From: Serratia marcescens | Lineage (GTDB): Bacteria; Pseudomonadota; Gammaproteobacteria; Enterobacterales; Enterobacteriaceae | Direction: 5' to 3' | DNA: 64,000 bases | NCBI RefSeq assembly: GCF_001902635.1 | Contig: NZ_MJAO01000012.1 | Coordinates: forward strand, 1-64,000 | Part shown: piece by piece, positions 28,745-40,619 of the stretch | Numbering within the stretch: the first letter of the stretch is position 1 | Layout of the letters: each line of letters starts with the position of its first letter | Program-made: the position numbers and the translations under genes | The notes under the pieces: model-generated | The model's database searches: none | What the model was told of the DNA's origin: nothing | What the model saw: the letters and a program-made list of their open reading frames with translations, nothing else

Positions 28745-29425
28745 ATGAAAATTTTACTGGTCGACGATGACCTGGAGCTTGGCACCATGCTGAGCGAGTA
28801 CCTGACGGGCGAAGGCTTTGACGCCACGCTGGTGCTGACCGGCAAGGCCGGGGTGGAAGGCGCGTTGTCGGGCGACTATACCGCGATGATCCTCGACATC
28901 ATGCTGCCGGATATGAGCGGCATCGACGTGCTGCGCGACGTGCGTAAAAAGAGCCGGTTGCCGATCATCATGCTGACCGCCAAAGGCGACAATATCGATC
29001 GGGTGATTGGCCTGGAGATGGGCGCCGACGATTACATGCCCAAGCCGTGTTACCCGCGCGAATTGGTGGCGCGCCTGCGCGCGGTGCTGCGCCGCTTCGA
29101 AGAGCGGCCGGCAGAGGCGGACGATGAGGCCGCTATCAGCTTTGGTGAGCTGACGCTGAATCCCTCAACCCGCAGCAGCGAATGGCGCGGTAAGGCGTTT
29201 GATCTGACCGCGTCGGAATTCAATTTGCTGGAGTTGTTGCTGCGCGCGCCGGATCGCGTGGTGTCGAAGGACGAACTGTCCGAGAAGGGATTGGGGCGCC
29301 CGCGCGAGGCCTATGACCGCAGCGTGGACGTGCACATCAGCAATATCCGCCAGAAGCTGAGCGCGCTGGCCGGCAATACGCTGAGCATCGAAACGGTGCG
29401 CAGTATCGGCTATCGCATTCGGTAA
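28745..29425 (+). CDS. rssB: OmpR-family response regulator, probable RssB
   Basis: The 226-residue two-component regulator has a receiver domain with acidic pocket Asp7-Asp9 (LLVDDDLELG), phosphoacceptor Asp51 (LDIMLPDMSG) and Lys in MPKPCYPRE, then a winged-helix OmpR/PhoB DNA-binding domain (about 130-226). The ATG at 28745 is chosen because it begins the conserved MKILLVDDD and has an upstream AAGGAG. It is followed after 6 nt by a sensor kinase gene. S. marcescens RssB/RssA, which controls swarming and prodigiosin, is the likely identity from memory of its D51 phosphosite and pairing. CpxR-like relatives cannot be excluded. Confidence 0.72.
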   Translation: MKILLVDDDLELGTMLSEYLTGEGFDATLVLTGKAGVEGALSGDYTAMILDIMLPDMSGIDVLRDVRKKSRLPIIMLTAKGDNIDRVIGLEMGADDYMPKPCYPRELVARLRAVLRRFEERPAEADDEAAISFGELTLNPSTRSSEWRGKAFDLTASEFNLLELLLRAPDRVVSKDELSEKGLGRPREAYDRSVDVHISNIRQKLSALAGNTLSIETVRSIGYRIR

Positions 29426-29431
29426 CCTGAC

Positions 29432-30754
29432 ATGCGCGGAAGATTGTTCTGGAAAATTTTGCTCGGCTTTTGGCTGACCTTCCTCATCATGACGCAGGCG
29501 CTGTGGGTGGCGTTTTCTTTATATGGCAACCGCTATGTGCCGCCGGAAAACGCCATGGCGCGGCGGGTGATCGGTCTGCAACTGACCTCCGCCGCCACCC
29601 AGTTGCGCAGCGGTGGCATGCCGGCGCTGGAAGCCCTGATGCGCGACTGGCCTGAAGACGACCGACGCCTGTTGTCCGTAACGCCGATGACGCAACCGCC
29701 GCCGCCCGCGCCTGAAGAACCGATATTTGAAGGGCGGCGGATGCCGAAAGAGATTTCCGCCTGGGTTCAGACCGGGGAAGGGCAGGGCTACTGGCTGAGT
29801 TATAACGTGCGCGGGTTGAGGGAAGAGTATCGGCCGGAGCGGCGTTCGCACTTCTTTAATATTCCGGCGCCGATGCTATGGGTCGGCGGGCTGGGCGGTT
29901 TGCTGTTCAGCGCCGTGCTGGCCTGGAGCCTGGCCCGGCCGATGCGTCAACTGCGCGGCGGCCTGGATCGGGTGGCGCAGGGCGATCTGTCGGTGCGGTT
30001 GTTCCCGCACATGCGGCGCCGTCATGATGAGCTGTCCGACGTAGCGCGCGATTTCGATACCATGGTCGAACGGCTGGAGCTGCTGGTCAGCGCTCGTGAA
30101 CAGCTGCTGCACGACGTTTCGCACGAACTGCGCTCGCCGTTGGCGCGCCTGCAGTTGGCGATCGGCCTGGCGCGGCAGAATGCCGGTAATGTCGAAACCT
30201 CGCTGAAACGCATCGAGCACGAGTCGGGGCGGCTCGACAAAATGATCGGCGAATTGCTGGCGCTGTCGCGTGCCGAACACAGCAGCCTGCCGGACGAAGA
30301 GTATTTCGATCTGTACGGGCTGGTGGACGCGGTGGTGAGCGATGCGCGCTACGAGGCGCAGGTGCCCGGCGTGGAGATCGTGCTGCAGGCCGAGTCGGAC
30401 GTGGAGTTCACCGTCAAGGGCAACGCGGAGCTGATGCGGCGCGCGGTGGACAACATCGTGCGCAATGCGCTGCGCTTTTCCAGCCACGGCCAGCGGGTGA
30501 CGGTGGCGCTGACGCGCGTCGACAACCAGTTCCAGATCGCGGTCAGCGATCAGGGGCCGGGCGTCGAGGAGGCGAAGCTGTCGAGCATCTTCGATCCGTT
30601 CGTGCGTGTGAAATCGGCGCTGTCGGGCAAGGGCTACGGCCTGGGGCTGGCGATCGCTCGCAAGGTGGTGCTGGCGCATGGCGGCCAGGTTGAGGCGCGT
30701 AACGGCGACAAAGAGGGGTTGGTCATTACCCTGCGTGTGCCGCGCTGGCAATAA
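29432..30754 (+). CDS. rssA: Sensor histidine kinase, probable RssA
   Basis: The 440-residue inner-membrane kinase has membrane segment 1 at about 8-30, a Pro-rich periplasmic domain about 31-145, membrane segment 2 about 147-167, HAMP about 168-222, phosphoacceptor His231 in VSHELRSPL, and an ATPase domain with the N-box VDNIVRNALRFS and G-boxes SDQGPGV and GKGYGLGLAIA. It forms an operon with the regulator upstream (6-nt gap). Its stop codon lies inside the first 9 bp of a palindromic repeat, so the natural 3' end has been touched by that element. Confidence 0.75.
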   Translation: MRGRLFWKILLGFWLTFLIMTQALWVAFSLYGNRYVPPENAMARRVIGLQLTSAATQLRSGGMPALEALMRDWPEDDRRLLSVTPMTQPPPPAPEEPIFEGRRMPKEISAWVQTGEGQGYWLSYNVRGLREEYRPERRSHFFNIPAPMLWVGGLGGLLFSAVLAWSLARPMRQLRGGLDRVAQGDLSVRLFPHMRRRHDELSDVARDFDTMVERLELLVSAREQLLHDVSHELRSPLARLQLAIGLARQNAGNVETSLKRIEHESGRLDKMIGELLALSRAEHSSLPDEEYFDLYGLVDAVVSDARYEAQVPGVEIVLQAESDVEFTVKGNAELMRRAVDNIVRNALRFSSHGQRVTVALTRVDNQFQIAVSDQGPGVEEAKLSSIFDPFVRVKSALSGKGYGLGLAIARKVVLAHGGQVEARNGDKEGLVITLRVPRWQ

Positions 30755-30876
30755 TAGACTATCTTACTTGCCATTTTGAACTAGGGCAGTGCTCGCCTTC
30801 GTCACGTACTGCGTGTACGTTCCGAAGGTTGCGCGCTGTCCATGTTCAAACTGCCTGCGCCGAGAACGTCTATTAT
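30751..30876. repeat. 126-bp palindromic intergenic element
   Basis: Imperfect palindrome with perfect 9-bp ends, ATAATAGAC (30751-30759) and GTCTATTAT (30868-30876). Further nested arms pair: TTTGAAC with GTTCAAA, GGCAGTGC with GCGCTGTCC, CCTTCG with CGAAGG and CGTAC with GTACG around a TGC loop near 30810. The whole element can fold into one long hairpin. It looks like a miniature mobile or REP-like repeat. I cannot name the family with confidence. Confidence 0.8.
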
Positions 30877-30882
30877 CCGCGG

Positions 30883-31009
30883 TATACCCAAAGGATTTCG
30901 AATTGCAGCCAGGCGGCAAGCGGGGAAATCCCCGGGAGCTTACTCCGGTAAGTGACCGGGGTGAGCACGTGCGGCCAACAACGCTGCGGTTCGAAAGACG
31001 AAGGGGATA
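30883..31009. repeat. ERIC element
   Basis: A 127-bp enterobacterial repetitive intergenic consensus element. It starts TATACCC and ends GGGGATA. Its centre carries the stretches used for ERIC typing: AATCCCCGGGAGCTTAC and GTAAGTGACCGGGGTGAG. It is palindromic overall and lies 6 bp after the previous repeat. Confidence 0.92.
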
Positions 31010-31011
31010 AA

Positions 31012-31038
31012 AAAAACGGCGCCGCGGGCGCCGTTTTT
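31012..31038. terminator. Terminator of ptsHI-crr
   Basis: AAAAACGGCGCC (31012-31023) with GGCGCCGTTTTT (31027-31038). Runs on both flanks make it active for crr on the minus strand and possibly for the other strand. Confidence 0.9.
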
Positions 31039-31053
31039 CTTGCTCATTCGCGA

Positions 31054-31563
31054 TTACTTCTTGATGCGGATGATCGGGGTTTCGCCAACGGTCACGCTGC
31101 CGGACAGTTTGATCAGCTCTTTGATCTCGTCCATGTTGGAGATAACGACCGGCGTCAGGGTAGACTTGGCTTTCTCTTCCAGCAGTGGCAGGTTGAACTC
31201 GATAACGACATCACCTTTCTTGACGCGCTGACCTTCTTCGGCGATGCGCTTGAAGCCTTCGCCTTTCAGTTCTACGGTATCGATGCCGAAGTGGACGAAC
31301 AGCTCAATGCCGCTGTCGGATTCGATAGAGAAAGCATGGTTGGTTTCGAAAATTTTACCGATGGTGCCGTCAACCGGAGCAACCATTTTGTTGCCGGCTG
31401 GTTTGATGGCGATGCCGTCGCCAACGATTTTTTCAGCGAACACTACGTCCGGCACATCTTCGATATTGACGATTTCGCCAGAAAGGGGAGCGACGATCTC
31501 GATAGTGCCCGTGTCTTTCTTGTCATCAGAAACCAGAGATTTCAGTTTATCGAACAAACCCAT
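31054..31563 (-). CDS. crr: Glucose-specific PTS enzyme IIA
   Basis: Cytosolic phosphocarrier that passes phosphate from HPr to EIICB-Glc, controls adenylate cyclase and mediates inducer exclusion. It has 169 residues, the E. coli length. The active His91 (LFVHFGID, His90 without Met) and the partner His76 (ETNHAFS) are at the family positions. It is the last gene of ptsH-ptsI-crr, with a strong terminator. Confidence 0.97.
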   Translation of the reverse strand: MGLFDKLKSLVSDDKKDTGTIEIVAPLSGEIVNIEDVPDVVFAEKIVGDGIAIKPAGNKMVAPVDGTIGKIFETNHAFSIESDSGIELFVHFGIDTVELKGEGFKRIAEEGQRVKKGDVVIEFNLPLLEEKAKSTLTPVVISNMDEIKELIKLSGSVTVGETPIIRIKK

Positions 31564-31612
31564 GATCTTCTCCTAAGCATTAAATTGGGCGGCGTTCCAG
31601 TGTCGTGGAAGT

Positions 31613-33340
31613 TTAGCAGAGCGTTTTTTCTTCGATGAATTTATTGACGCAATTCATCAGGTCTTGTGCCGTTGGCTGTGCCAAGGCCTGCGCTGCCAAC
31701 GCCTTCACATCTTCGAAATTCGTGTTGCGAATAATTTTCTTGATGCGCGGGATTGAAATCGCACTCATGCTGAACTCATCCAGCCCCATGCCCAATAACA
31801 ACAGTGTAGCACGCTCATCGCCAGCCAGTTCGCCGCACATGCCGGTCCACTTGCCTTCCGCGTGAGATGCATCAATAACCTGTTTGATCAGGCCAAGCAC
31901 TGATGGGGACATCGGGTTATAGAGATGAGAAATCAGCTCGTTGCCGCGATCTACCGCCAGAGTATACTGGGTTAGATCGTTTGTCCCAATACTAAAGAAG
32001 TCGACTTCTTTCGCCAGATGGTGAGCGATGACCGCCGCAGCCGGTGTTTCCACCATCACGCCCACTTCGATGCTCTCGTCAAACGCCTTGCCTTCTTCGC
32101 GCAGCTGCGCCTTCAGCGTCTCGATTTCGCCTTTCAGATCGCGCACTTCTTCCACGGAGATGATCATCGGGAACATGATGCGCAGTTTGCCGAACGCCGA
32201 GGCGCGCAGGATGGCGCGCAACTGAGCGTGCAGGATTTCGCGGCGATCCATCGCGATGCGGATGGCGCGCCAGCCGAGGAACGGGTTCTCTTCCTTCGGC
32301 AGGTTCATGTACGGCAGGTCTTTGTCGCCGCCGATGTCCATGGTGCGGACGATCACGGCCTGCGAGCCCATAGCTTCCGCCACGGCTTTATAAGCCTGGA
32401 ACTGCTCGTCTTCGGTCGGCAGTGAGTCGCGGTCCATGAACAGGAATTCGGTACGATACAGGCCGACGCCTTCCGCGCCGTTGCGCTCTGCACCCGCGAC
32501 GTCGCGCACGGTGCCGATGTTGGCGCAGACTTCAACCTGATGGCCGTCCAGCGTAATCGCCGGCAGGTCCTTCAGCTTGGCCAGATCGTTTTTCTCGGTG
32601 ATGTATTGGTTCTGGGCGGCTTTCAGCTGATCGATAACGTCAGCGGTAGGGTTAACGTAAATCTGGTTGTTAACCGCGTCCAGAATCAGGTAGTCGTCGT
32701 TTTTCACCTGCTTGGTCACGTCGCTGGTACCGACGATCGCCGGCAGCTCCAGAGAGCGCGCCATGATGGAGGTGTGGGACGTGCGGCCGCCGAGATCGGT
32801 GATGAAGCCCAGCACTTTGTCCAGGTTCAGCTGCGCGGTTTCGGACGGGGTCAGATCGGTGGCCACCAGGATCACTTCGTCCTGAATGGAGCCCAGATCG
32901 ACGATCGGCATGCCCAGAATGTTCTGCAGCAGGCGTTTACCGATGTCGCGTACGTCGGCGGCGCGTTCTTTCAGGTATTCGTCGTCCAGCTCTTCCAACG
33001 CCTTCGCCTGACCTTCGATCACGGTGTAGGCGGCGGCGTCTGCGGAGGACAGCTCATCTTTGATTAGGGCTATGATTTCCTGCTCAAGCTCTTCGTCTTC
33101 CAGCAACATGATGTGGCCTTCGAAGATAGCTTCCTTCTCTTCGCCGAAGGTTTCGCCAGCTTTGGTCTTGATCGCTTCCAGCTGTTCGGACGCTTTCGCG
33201 CGGCCGGCCAGAAAACGCGAGACTTCCTGCTCTACTTGGTCAGCAGAGATTTTCTTCCGGTTGATGACAATTTCGTCTTCTTTCAGCAAGAGAGCCTTAC
33301 CAAAAGCGATGCCCGGTGATACTAAAATGCCTGAAATCAT
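31613..33340 (-). CDS. ptsI: PTS enzyme I
   Basis: Phosphoenolpyruvate-protein phosphotransferase, 575 residues as in E. coli. The phosphohistidine is His189 in [13 protein letters not shown]. The C-terminal PEP-binding barrel has the conserved [10 protein letters not shown] and [10 protein letters not shown] blocks. It lies between ptsH and crr, 46 and 49 nt from them. Confidence 0.97.
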   Translation of the reverse strand: MISGILVSPGIAFGKALLLKEDEIVINRKKISADQVEQEVSRFLAGRAKASEQLEAIKTKAGETFGEEKEAIFEGHIMLLEDEELEQEIIALIKDELSSADAAAYTVIEGQAKALEELDDEYLKERAADVRDIGKRLLQNILGMPIVDLGSIQDEVILVATDLTPSETAQLNLDKVLGFITDLGGRTSHTSIMARSLELPAIVGTSDVTKQVKNDDYLILDAVNNQIYVNPTADVIDQLKAAQNQYITEKNDLAKLKDLPAITLDGHQVEVCANIGTVRDVAGAERNGAEGVGLYRTEFLFMDRDSLPTEDEQFQAYKAVAEAMGSQAVIVRTMDIGGDKDLPYMNLPKEENPFLGWRAIRIAMDRREILHAQLRAILRASAFGKLRIMFPMIISVEEVRDLKGEIETLKAQLREEGKAFDESIEVGVMVETPAAAVIAHHLAKEVDFFSIGTNDLTQYTLAVDRGNELISHLYNPMSPSVLGLIKQVIDASHAEGKWTGMCGELAGDERATLLLLGMGLDEFSMSAISIPRIKKIIRNTNFEDVKALAAQALAQPTAQDLMNCVNKFIEEKTLC

Positions 33341-33386
33341 AACCCTACCTTACTCTTGACTGGTGTTAACTAAAAAGACGGGCCGA

Positions 33387-33644
33387 TTACTCAAGCTCTG
33401 CCATCAGTTTTACCAAGTGCTCAACGGCTTTCTGATCGTCTTCACCTTCAGCTGAGATGGTCACTACGGTCCCTTGAGTCAGCCCCAGAGTTTGCAGTTT
33501 GAACAGGCTTTTGGCGCTGGCGCTTTTGCCGTTGGAGGTCACGGTGATATCAGACGCGAAGCCTTTAGCTTCTTTTACGAACTGAGCGGCAGGGCGAGTA
33601 TGCAGACCATTCGGAGCGGTAATAGTAACTTCTTGCTGGAACAT
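33387..33644 (-). CDS. ptsH: Phosphocarrier protein HPr
   Basis: The 85-residue general PTS carrier has phosphoacceptor His15 ([11 protein letters not shown]), Arg17 and regulatory-site Ser46 ([13 protein letters not shown]). It is the first gene of the ptsHI-crr operon. Confidence 0.97.
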   Translation of the reverse strand: MFQQEVTITAPNGLHTRPAAQFVKEAKGFASDITVTSNGKSASAKSLFKLQTLGLTQGTVVTISAEGEDDQKAVEHLVKLMAELE

Positions 33645-34043
33645 TGATGTTTCCCCAACTTATTGGATTAATGTTGTGGAGCTAAAGTTTAGCCCAGGGG
33701 CCTGACTTTAGCTTACCTGGTTATAGCGCCTGACTATGGACAGGGGCGAACGTTGATGCAACAGAAAACGACGCGTTAGGCACTTCAGATCAAAAAACTC
33801 GGCTTTTGACGTCGTTCCAATCTGCTCCCCATTATGCCCGATTTGATGCTTCGGCGACAGATGAGTAAATCGATTCAGCCTAGACCGGGCTCTGAGGGTG
33901 ATTAATTTTGCGCATCGAAATAATGCACCGTTAAATACTAAAGCCGACGGGCAAAAGCAATCTTGGACTGCTATAAAGTTTGATCCAGTCCACAAAAAAG
34001 CACCCCGTAGGGTGCTTTTTTAGCGATTTGTGCAGTGTCGAAA
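33645..34043. promoter_or_regulatory. ptsH promoter and leader region
   Basis: About 400 bp between cysK and ptsH on the same strand. It holds the cysK terminator (see 33994-34021) and must hold the ptsH promoters. CRP sites are expected from E. coli, but I did not find a convincing one by eye. No open frame of note. Confidence 0.5.
33994..34021 (-). terminator. Terminator of cysK
   Basis: AAAAAAGCACCC (33994-34005) with GGGTGCTTTTTT (34010-34021) and a 4-nt loop. Symmetrical A/T runs. It lies just after cysK. Confidence 0.92.
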
Positions 34044-35012
34044 TTACTGCTGCAATTCCTGCTCGGTAAACAGATCGGCGAACAGCGCAGTGCTCAGATA
34101 ACGCTCACCGGAAGAGGGCAGGATCACCACGATGGTCTTGTCGGCGAACGCCGGTTCTTCGGCCAGTTTCACTGCCGCCACGACCGCCGCGCCGGAGGAG
34201 ATGCCCGCCAGGATGCCTTCTTCATCCATCAGGCGACGCGCCATGCTGATGGCTTCGTCGTTGGTGATCTTCTCGACGCGATCCACCAGGTCCAGATCGA
34301 GGTTGCCCGGAATGAAACCGGCGCCGATGCCCTGAATCTTATGCGGGCCCGGTTTCAGCTCTTCACCGGCCAGCGCCTGGCTGATGACCGGCGAGTCGGT
34401 CGGCTCGACCGCCACGGTGGTGATGGCCTTGCCTTTGGTGTTCTTGATGTAGCGGCTGACGCCAGTCAGCGTGCCGCCGGTGCCGACGCCGGAGATGAAC
34501 ACGTCGACTTCGCCGTCGGTGTCTTCCCAGATTTCCGGGCCGGTGGTTTTTTCATGGATCGCCGGGTTGGCCGGGTTGCTGAACTGCTGCAGGATCAGAT
34601 AGCGGTTCGGATCGGTTGCGACGATCTCTTCCGCCTTGGCGATGGCGCCTTTCATGCCTTTCGCCCCTTCGGTCAGCACCAGGTTGGCGCCCAGCGCCTT
34701 GAGCAGTTTGCGGCGTTCGATGCTCATGGTTTCCGGCATGGTCAGCGTCAGCTTGTAACCGCGAGCGGCGGCGACGAAGGCCAGCGCGATGCCGGTGTTG
34801 CCGCTGGTCGGCTCCACCAATTCCTTGCCGGCGGTCAGCACGCCACGTTGTTCCGCATCCCAAATCATATTGGCACCGATGCGGCATTTGACGCTGAAGC
34901 TCGGGTTGCGTGATTCAACCTTGGCCAGAATGCGTCCGTTGCCGATACGGTTCAGACGAACCAGCGGCGTATGGCCGATTGTTAATGAGTTGTCTTCATA
35001 TATCTTGCTCAT
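34044..35012 (-). CDS. cysK: Cysteine synthase A
   Basis: O-acetylserine sulfhydrylase A, 322 residues. PLP-binding Lys42 ([12 protein letters not shown]), the [11 protein letters not shown] phosphate-contact loop and the C-terminal [12 protein letters not shown] are intact. It lies between cysZ and ptsHI-crr exactly as in E. coli. The 185-bp spacer upstream should carry a CysB-dependent promoter. Confidence 0.97.
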   Translation of the reverse strand: MSKIYEDNSLTIGHTPLVRLNRIGNGRILAKVESRNPSFSVKCRIGANMIWDAEQRGVLTAGKELVEPTSGNTGIALAFVAAARGYKLTLTMPETMSIERRKLLKALGANLVLTEGAKGMKGAIAKAEEIVATDPNRYLILQQFSNPANPAIHEKTTGPEIWEDTDGEVDVFISGVGTGGTLTGVSRYIKNTKGKAITTVAVEPTDSPVISQALAGEELKPGPHKIQGIGAGFIPGNLDLDLVDRVEKITNDEAISMARRLMDEEGILAGISSGAAVVAAVKLAEEPAFADKTIVVILPSSGERYLSTALFADLFTEQELQQ

Positions 35013-35137
35013 AGCCCGTCCTTTAACTCTATGAAAATGTGGGGAACATCGAAAGCATACGCTAACAGTACCGGCAGGGAAGTAAAGAATTGGTATATCT
35101 ATATGTTATTAGGAAATAAGTTTTAAGCACAATGATA

Positions 35138-35158
35138 AGGGCGCGAAATGCGCGCCCT
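35138..35158 (-). terminator. Hairpin between cysZ and cysK
   Basis: AGGGCGCG (35138-35145) with CGCGCCCT (35151-35158), 5-nt loop. On the minus strand it is followed by TTATCATTG, a weak T-tract. Probable terminator of cysZ. Confidence 0.55.
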
Positions 35159-35197
35159 GTCTAAAAATCATGCGTTATTGGCCGGGGAAATCGGCAG

Positions 35198-35956
35198 CTA
35201 GCGGACGAATTGCGAGCGATAGCGATCGACCCACATCGCAGTGGCACCGCAAACGGCGACCGGCAGGATCACCAGATTGAGGATTGGGATCATGGTGAAC
35301 AGGCTGACCAGCGCGCCGAACTGCAGGTTGTCGGTTTTGTGCTGACGCAATGCGCGGCGCATGTCGGCGAAGCTCACCTTGTGGTTGTCGAACGGGTAGT
35401 CGCAATACTGGATCGCCAGCATCCAGGCGCTGAACAGGAACCACAGCACCGGCGCCACCGTCTGGCCGATGCCGGGCACGAAGTAGAGCGCCAACAGCAA
35501 CAGGGCGCGCGGCAGGTAATACATCAGTTTGCGCCATTCGCGTGCCATGATGCGCGGCAGGTCTTTAACGATACCGAGGATGCCGGTGTCCGGCAGCGGT
35601 TTGCCGGTCAGGCTGCCTTCGAGCTGTTCGGCCAGCAGGCCGCAGAACGGCGCGGCGATCAGGTTGGTGATGGTGCTGAACAGATAGCTGAACACCAGCA
35701 GCACCGAAATGACCGCCAGCGGCCACAGCAGGTAGCTCAACCATTGCAGCCAGTCGGGAACGTGGCTCATCATCGTCGGGATCCAGTCGCCGAGCCGGCT
35801 GAACAGCCACCAGAAAGCGGAGCCCATCAGCAGCACGTTGACCAGCAACGGCAGGACCACATAGCGTTTAATCCCCGGGCGCGAAATCAGGCGCCAGCCT
35901 TCGGCGAAATAGTGAATGCCGCTGGTGGAGCGGGAAGGGGACTGCGTATAGGACAT
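35198..35956 (-). CDS. cysZ: Sulfate permease CysZ
   Basis: Inner-membrane sulfate uptake protein of 252 residues (E. coli 253). It has four main hydrophobic segments (about 28-50, 70-95, 150-172, 210-240) and the family sequence at the N-terminus ([17 protein letters not shown]). It delivers sulfate for cysteine synthesis and is linked to cysK downstream and divergent zipA. Confidence 0.94.
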   Translation of the reverse strand: MSYTQSPSRSTSGIHYFAEGWRLISRPGIKRYVVLPLLVNVLLMGSAFWWLFSRLGDWIPTMMSHVPDWLQWLSYLLWPLAVISVLLVFSYLFSTITNLIAAPFCGLLAEQLEGSLTGKPLPDTGILGIVKDLPRIMAREWRKLMYYLPRALLLLALYFVPGIGQTVAPVLWFLFSAWMLAIQYCDYPFDNHKVSFADMRRALRQHKTDNLQFGALVSLFTMIPILNLVILPVAVCGATAMWVDRYRSQFVR

Positions 35957-36177
35957 ATCTTAAGTTATCTCGTTGTCTGAACAGGCATCATTATCATATA
36001 GGGATGATTTTCCACTGGCTAGGGTAGGGTTGGCTGAAAAACCAACAAAAAAAGGCAGTATAATCATCTTTATTGGCATAAAGTTCAGCACGGACTTGCA
36101 CTTGTGTGCGCGGGCAAATAGAGTTAAAGAGTGAATGTTTGCCGCGGTGGCAATGTATTGGAACAACAGAGATAGCA

Positions 36178-37200
36178 ATGATGCAGGATTTGCGTCTGAT
36201 ATTAATCGTTGTTGGCGCGATCGCCATAATAGCGCTGTTATTGCACGGTCTGTGGACCAGTCGCAAAGAACGCTCAGCGCTTTTCCGCGATCGCCCAGCC
36301 AAACGTTCCCAAAAGGAACGTGAACAAACTCCGAACGACGATCTCGAAGAAGGCGTCGGTGAGGTGCGCGTGCGCGCCGCTCACCCGCAAGACGAGCCGT
36401 CATTCGGCCATTTCGATGCCGCGCGCGAAGAACCCGTGGCCGCGCCGAAGCCCGCTCCGGCGGCTGCGCCGGCGCCCCGCGCCGTTCAGCCGGCCGCTCA
36501 TCAGACGCCGCCCCCGCTGTCCCAGCGGCCGGAGTATGATGATATCCTGCTGAACAACTACGCGCAGGACGAAGAGGCCGAGCCGCAGCACCCTCAACCG
36601 GCCGCACGCCGCGAGCCGCGCGTTGACGATCTGCCGCATGAACATGAGGCGCCGCAGGTTGCGGAACCGGCGTTCCACGCTGAGGCCGCTCCTGTGCAGC
36701 AATCGCCGGAAGTGAAACCGGCGCAGGAAGCTGCGCCGCAGCCACAACAACCTGCCGTTGCGCCAATTCCGGCTAAACTGAAAGAGACCGTGCTGGTGCT
36801 GCACGTCGCGGCCCATCAGGGCGGCGTGATCGGCGGCGAAGTACTGCTGCAGAGCGTGTTGCAGTCGGGCTTCCAGTTTGGCGAGATGGGCATCTTCCAC
36901 CGCCATATCAGCCCGGCCGGCAGCGGCCCGGTGCTGTTCAGCCTGGCGAACATGGTCAAGCCGGGGTCGTTCGATCCTGACATGATGTCCGACTTCTCCA
37001 CGCCGGGCGTGTCGATGTTCATGATGGTGCCGTCTTACGGCGACGCCAATCAGAACTTCAAGCTGATGCTACAATCGGCGCAGCGCATCGCCGACGACGT
37101 GGGCGGCGTGGTGCTGGATGACGAGCGTCGCATGATGACGCCGCAAAAGCTGGAAACCTACAAAGCGCGTATCCGTGAAGTGTTGGAAAACAACGCCTGA
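36178..37200 (+). CDS. zipA: Cell division protein ZipA
   Basis: Essential inner-membrane anchor of FtsZ. It has 340 residues from the ATG at 36178, giving the family N-terminus [17 protein letters not shown] (one membrane segment, N-out). Then a charged region, a long Pro/Ala/Gln/Glu linker (about 85-205) and the C-terminal FtsZ-binding domain (about 205-335, [20 protein letters not shown]). An upstream in-frame start at 36106 is rejected. A strong terminator follows. Confidence 0.95.
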   Translation: MMQDLRLILIVVGAIAIIALLLHGLWTSRKERSALFRDRPAKRSQKEREQTPNDDLEEGVGEVRVRAAHPQDEPSFGHFDAAREEPVAAPKPAPAAAPAPRAVQPAAHQTPPPLSQRPEYDDILLNNYAQDEEAEPQHPQPAARREPRVDDLPHEHEAPQVAEPAFHAEAAPVQQSPEVKPAQEAAPQPQQPAVAPIPAKLKETVLVLHVAAHQGGVIGGEVLLQSVLQSGFQFGEMGIFHRHISPAGSGPVLFSLANMVKPGSFDPDMMSDFSTPGVSMFMMVPSYGDANQNFKLMLQSAQRIADDVGGVVLDDERRMMTPQKLETYKARIREVLENNA

Positions 37201-37238
37201 CCGGTTGCCGCGCGCACTGAACATCCGTAACAACAAAG

Positions 37239-37261
37239 CCCCCGCTAGCCGGGGGTTTTTT
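37239..37261 (+). terminator. Terminator after zipA
   Basis: CCCCCG (37239-37244) with CGGGGG (37250-37255), 5-nt loop, then six T. Confidence 0.88.
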
Positions 37262-37275
37262 ATCTTTGATGGTGA

Positions 37276-39299
<2,024 letters not shown>

Positions 39300-39300
<1 letters not shown>

Positions 39301-39515
39301 TGGAAAAGGAAAACCTGCTGGAGATCGCCAATACCGTGATGCCGTTCGGCAAGTACCAAGGGCGGGTGCTGATCGACTTGCCCGAAGAGTACCTGCTGTG
39401 GTTCGCCCGCAAGGGCGAATTCCCCAAAGGCAAGCTCGGCATGCTGATGGAGATGACGCTGGCGATTAAAATCGAAGGGCTTGACCACCTGGTCAAGCCG
39501 CTGAAGAAAAGCTGA
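39300..39515 (+). CDS. DUF3820 (QsregVF_b) small protein
   Basis: The 71-residue protein has the family signature MPFGKYQGRVLIDLPEEYLLWFARKGEFP. It belongs to Pfam DUF3820, once named a putative quorum-sensing-regulated virulence factor. The biochemical role is unknown. Its start overlaps the ligA stop by one base, so it is probably translated with ligA. A clear terminator follows. Confidence 0.85.
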
Positions 39516-39519
39516 TCTG

Positions 39520-39542
39520 ACGGGCTCCGGCCCGTTTTTTTT
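39520..39542. terminator. Terminator after the DUF3820 gene
   Basis: ACGGGC (39520-39525) with GCCCGT (39530-39535), 4-nt loop, then eight T. Confidence 0.85.
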
Positions 39543-40522
39543 ACCCGCGCGATGCCTGCGCGTTGAGCCGCACCTGCTGCGCTTGCTGCTTGCGTTGATA
39601 CCTTTTCGCCAGTACCGCACAGGTCATCAACTGCACCTGATGAAACACCATCAGCGGCAGCACCATGATCCCCACCGTCGCCGCCGGGAACAGGATATTG
39701 GCCATTGGAATGCCGTTCGCCAGGCTTTTCTTCGAGCCGCAGAACACGATGGTGATCTCGTCCGCCTTGCTGAATCCCAACCAGCGCGCCATGTAGGTGT
39801 TCACCACCAGTACGATCGCCAGCAGCACGATGCTGCCGCCGACGATAAACGCCAGCGAACCGATCCCCACCTGATGCCAGATGCCGTGCGTGACCGCTTC
39901 GCTGAAGGCGGCGTACACCACCAGCAGAATCGAGGTTTGGTCGGTTTTGCCGATAAGCGGGCGATGGCGCTCGATCCAGCCGCCGATCAGCGGCCGCAGC
40001 AGGTGGCCGGCGACGAACGGCACCAGCAGCTGCAGCACGATCGAGCCGACCTGCCGCAGGCTGCCGGTATCACCATGCACATTCATCAGCAGGCCGACCA
40101 GCAGTGGCGACACGAAGATCCCGAGCAGGCTGGAGGCGGAAGCGCTGCACACCGCCGCCGCCACGTTGCCGCCCGCCAGCGAAGTGAAGGCGATGGCCGA
40201 CTGTACGGTGGCGGGCAGGATGCACAGGTAGATGAAACCGGCGTACAGCTCGGGGCTGACGTCGATCGGCGCCCACCAGGCGAACAGTATCCCCAGCGCC
40301 GGAAAAATGATGAAGGTGCTGAACATTACCCATAAATGCAGCCGCCAGTTATTGCTGCCGGCCAGGATGGCCTCGCGCGACAGCTTGGCGCCGTGCATGA
40401 AGAACAGCAGGGCGATGGCGGCGGTTGAGCCAGCCGACGAACTCGCCGCGCGCCGGCAGGAACGAGGCCAGCAGCACGGTGGCGATCAGCGTCAGGGTAA
40501 AACGATCGGGCAGAAATCTCAT
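39541..40522 (-). pseudogene. yfeH: Frameshifted bile acid:sodium symporter family gene
   Basis: The downstream part (39541-40398) reads as 285 residues of a YfeH/bile acid-sodium symporter family permease, starting at the internal MHGAKLSREAIL. The expected N-terminus is present upstream but in another frame: from the ATG at 40522 it reads MRFLPDRFTLTLIATVLLAS and on to PARGEFVGWLN, then runs out of frame. The other frame resumes as STAAIALLFF, just before the internal Met. The break is near 40423-40430 and is net -2 nt (an 11-nt loss between two TCAAC copies would explain it). Either a real lesion or a sequence error. The intact form has about 330 residues and 9-10 membrane segments. Confidence 0.82.
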
Positions 40523-40579
40523 GGCGATGCGCTCAGGGTAGAAAATCGATGGGGCTATTCTCCCGCGCGGGCATATAAT

Positions 40580-40601
40580 AATTAAATTGATTTATTTAAT
40601 T
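40580..40601. promoter_or_regulatory. Probable YfeR operator
   Basis: Perfect inverted repeat AATTAAAT (40580-40587) and ATTTAATT (40594-40601) with a 6-nt centre, in the divergent yfeH/yfeR spacer 19 nt before the yfeR start. Dyads in such positions are typical LysR regulator sites. Confidence 0.6.
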
Positions 40602-40619
40602 CATCTATGAATAAAACAC

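Noticed and set aside
35980-36000. Fur-like sequence in the cysZ/zipA spacer
   Set aside because: The best alignment to the Fur consensus near CATCATTATCATATAG is only about 10 of 19, with no iron-related neighbour.
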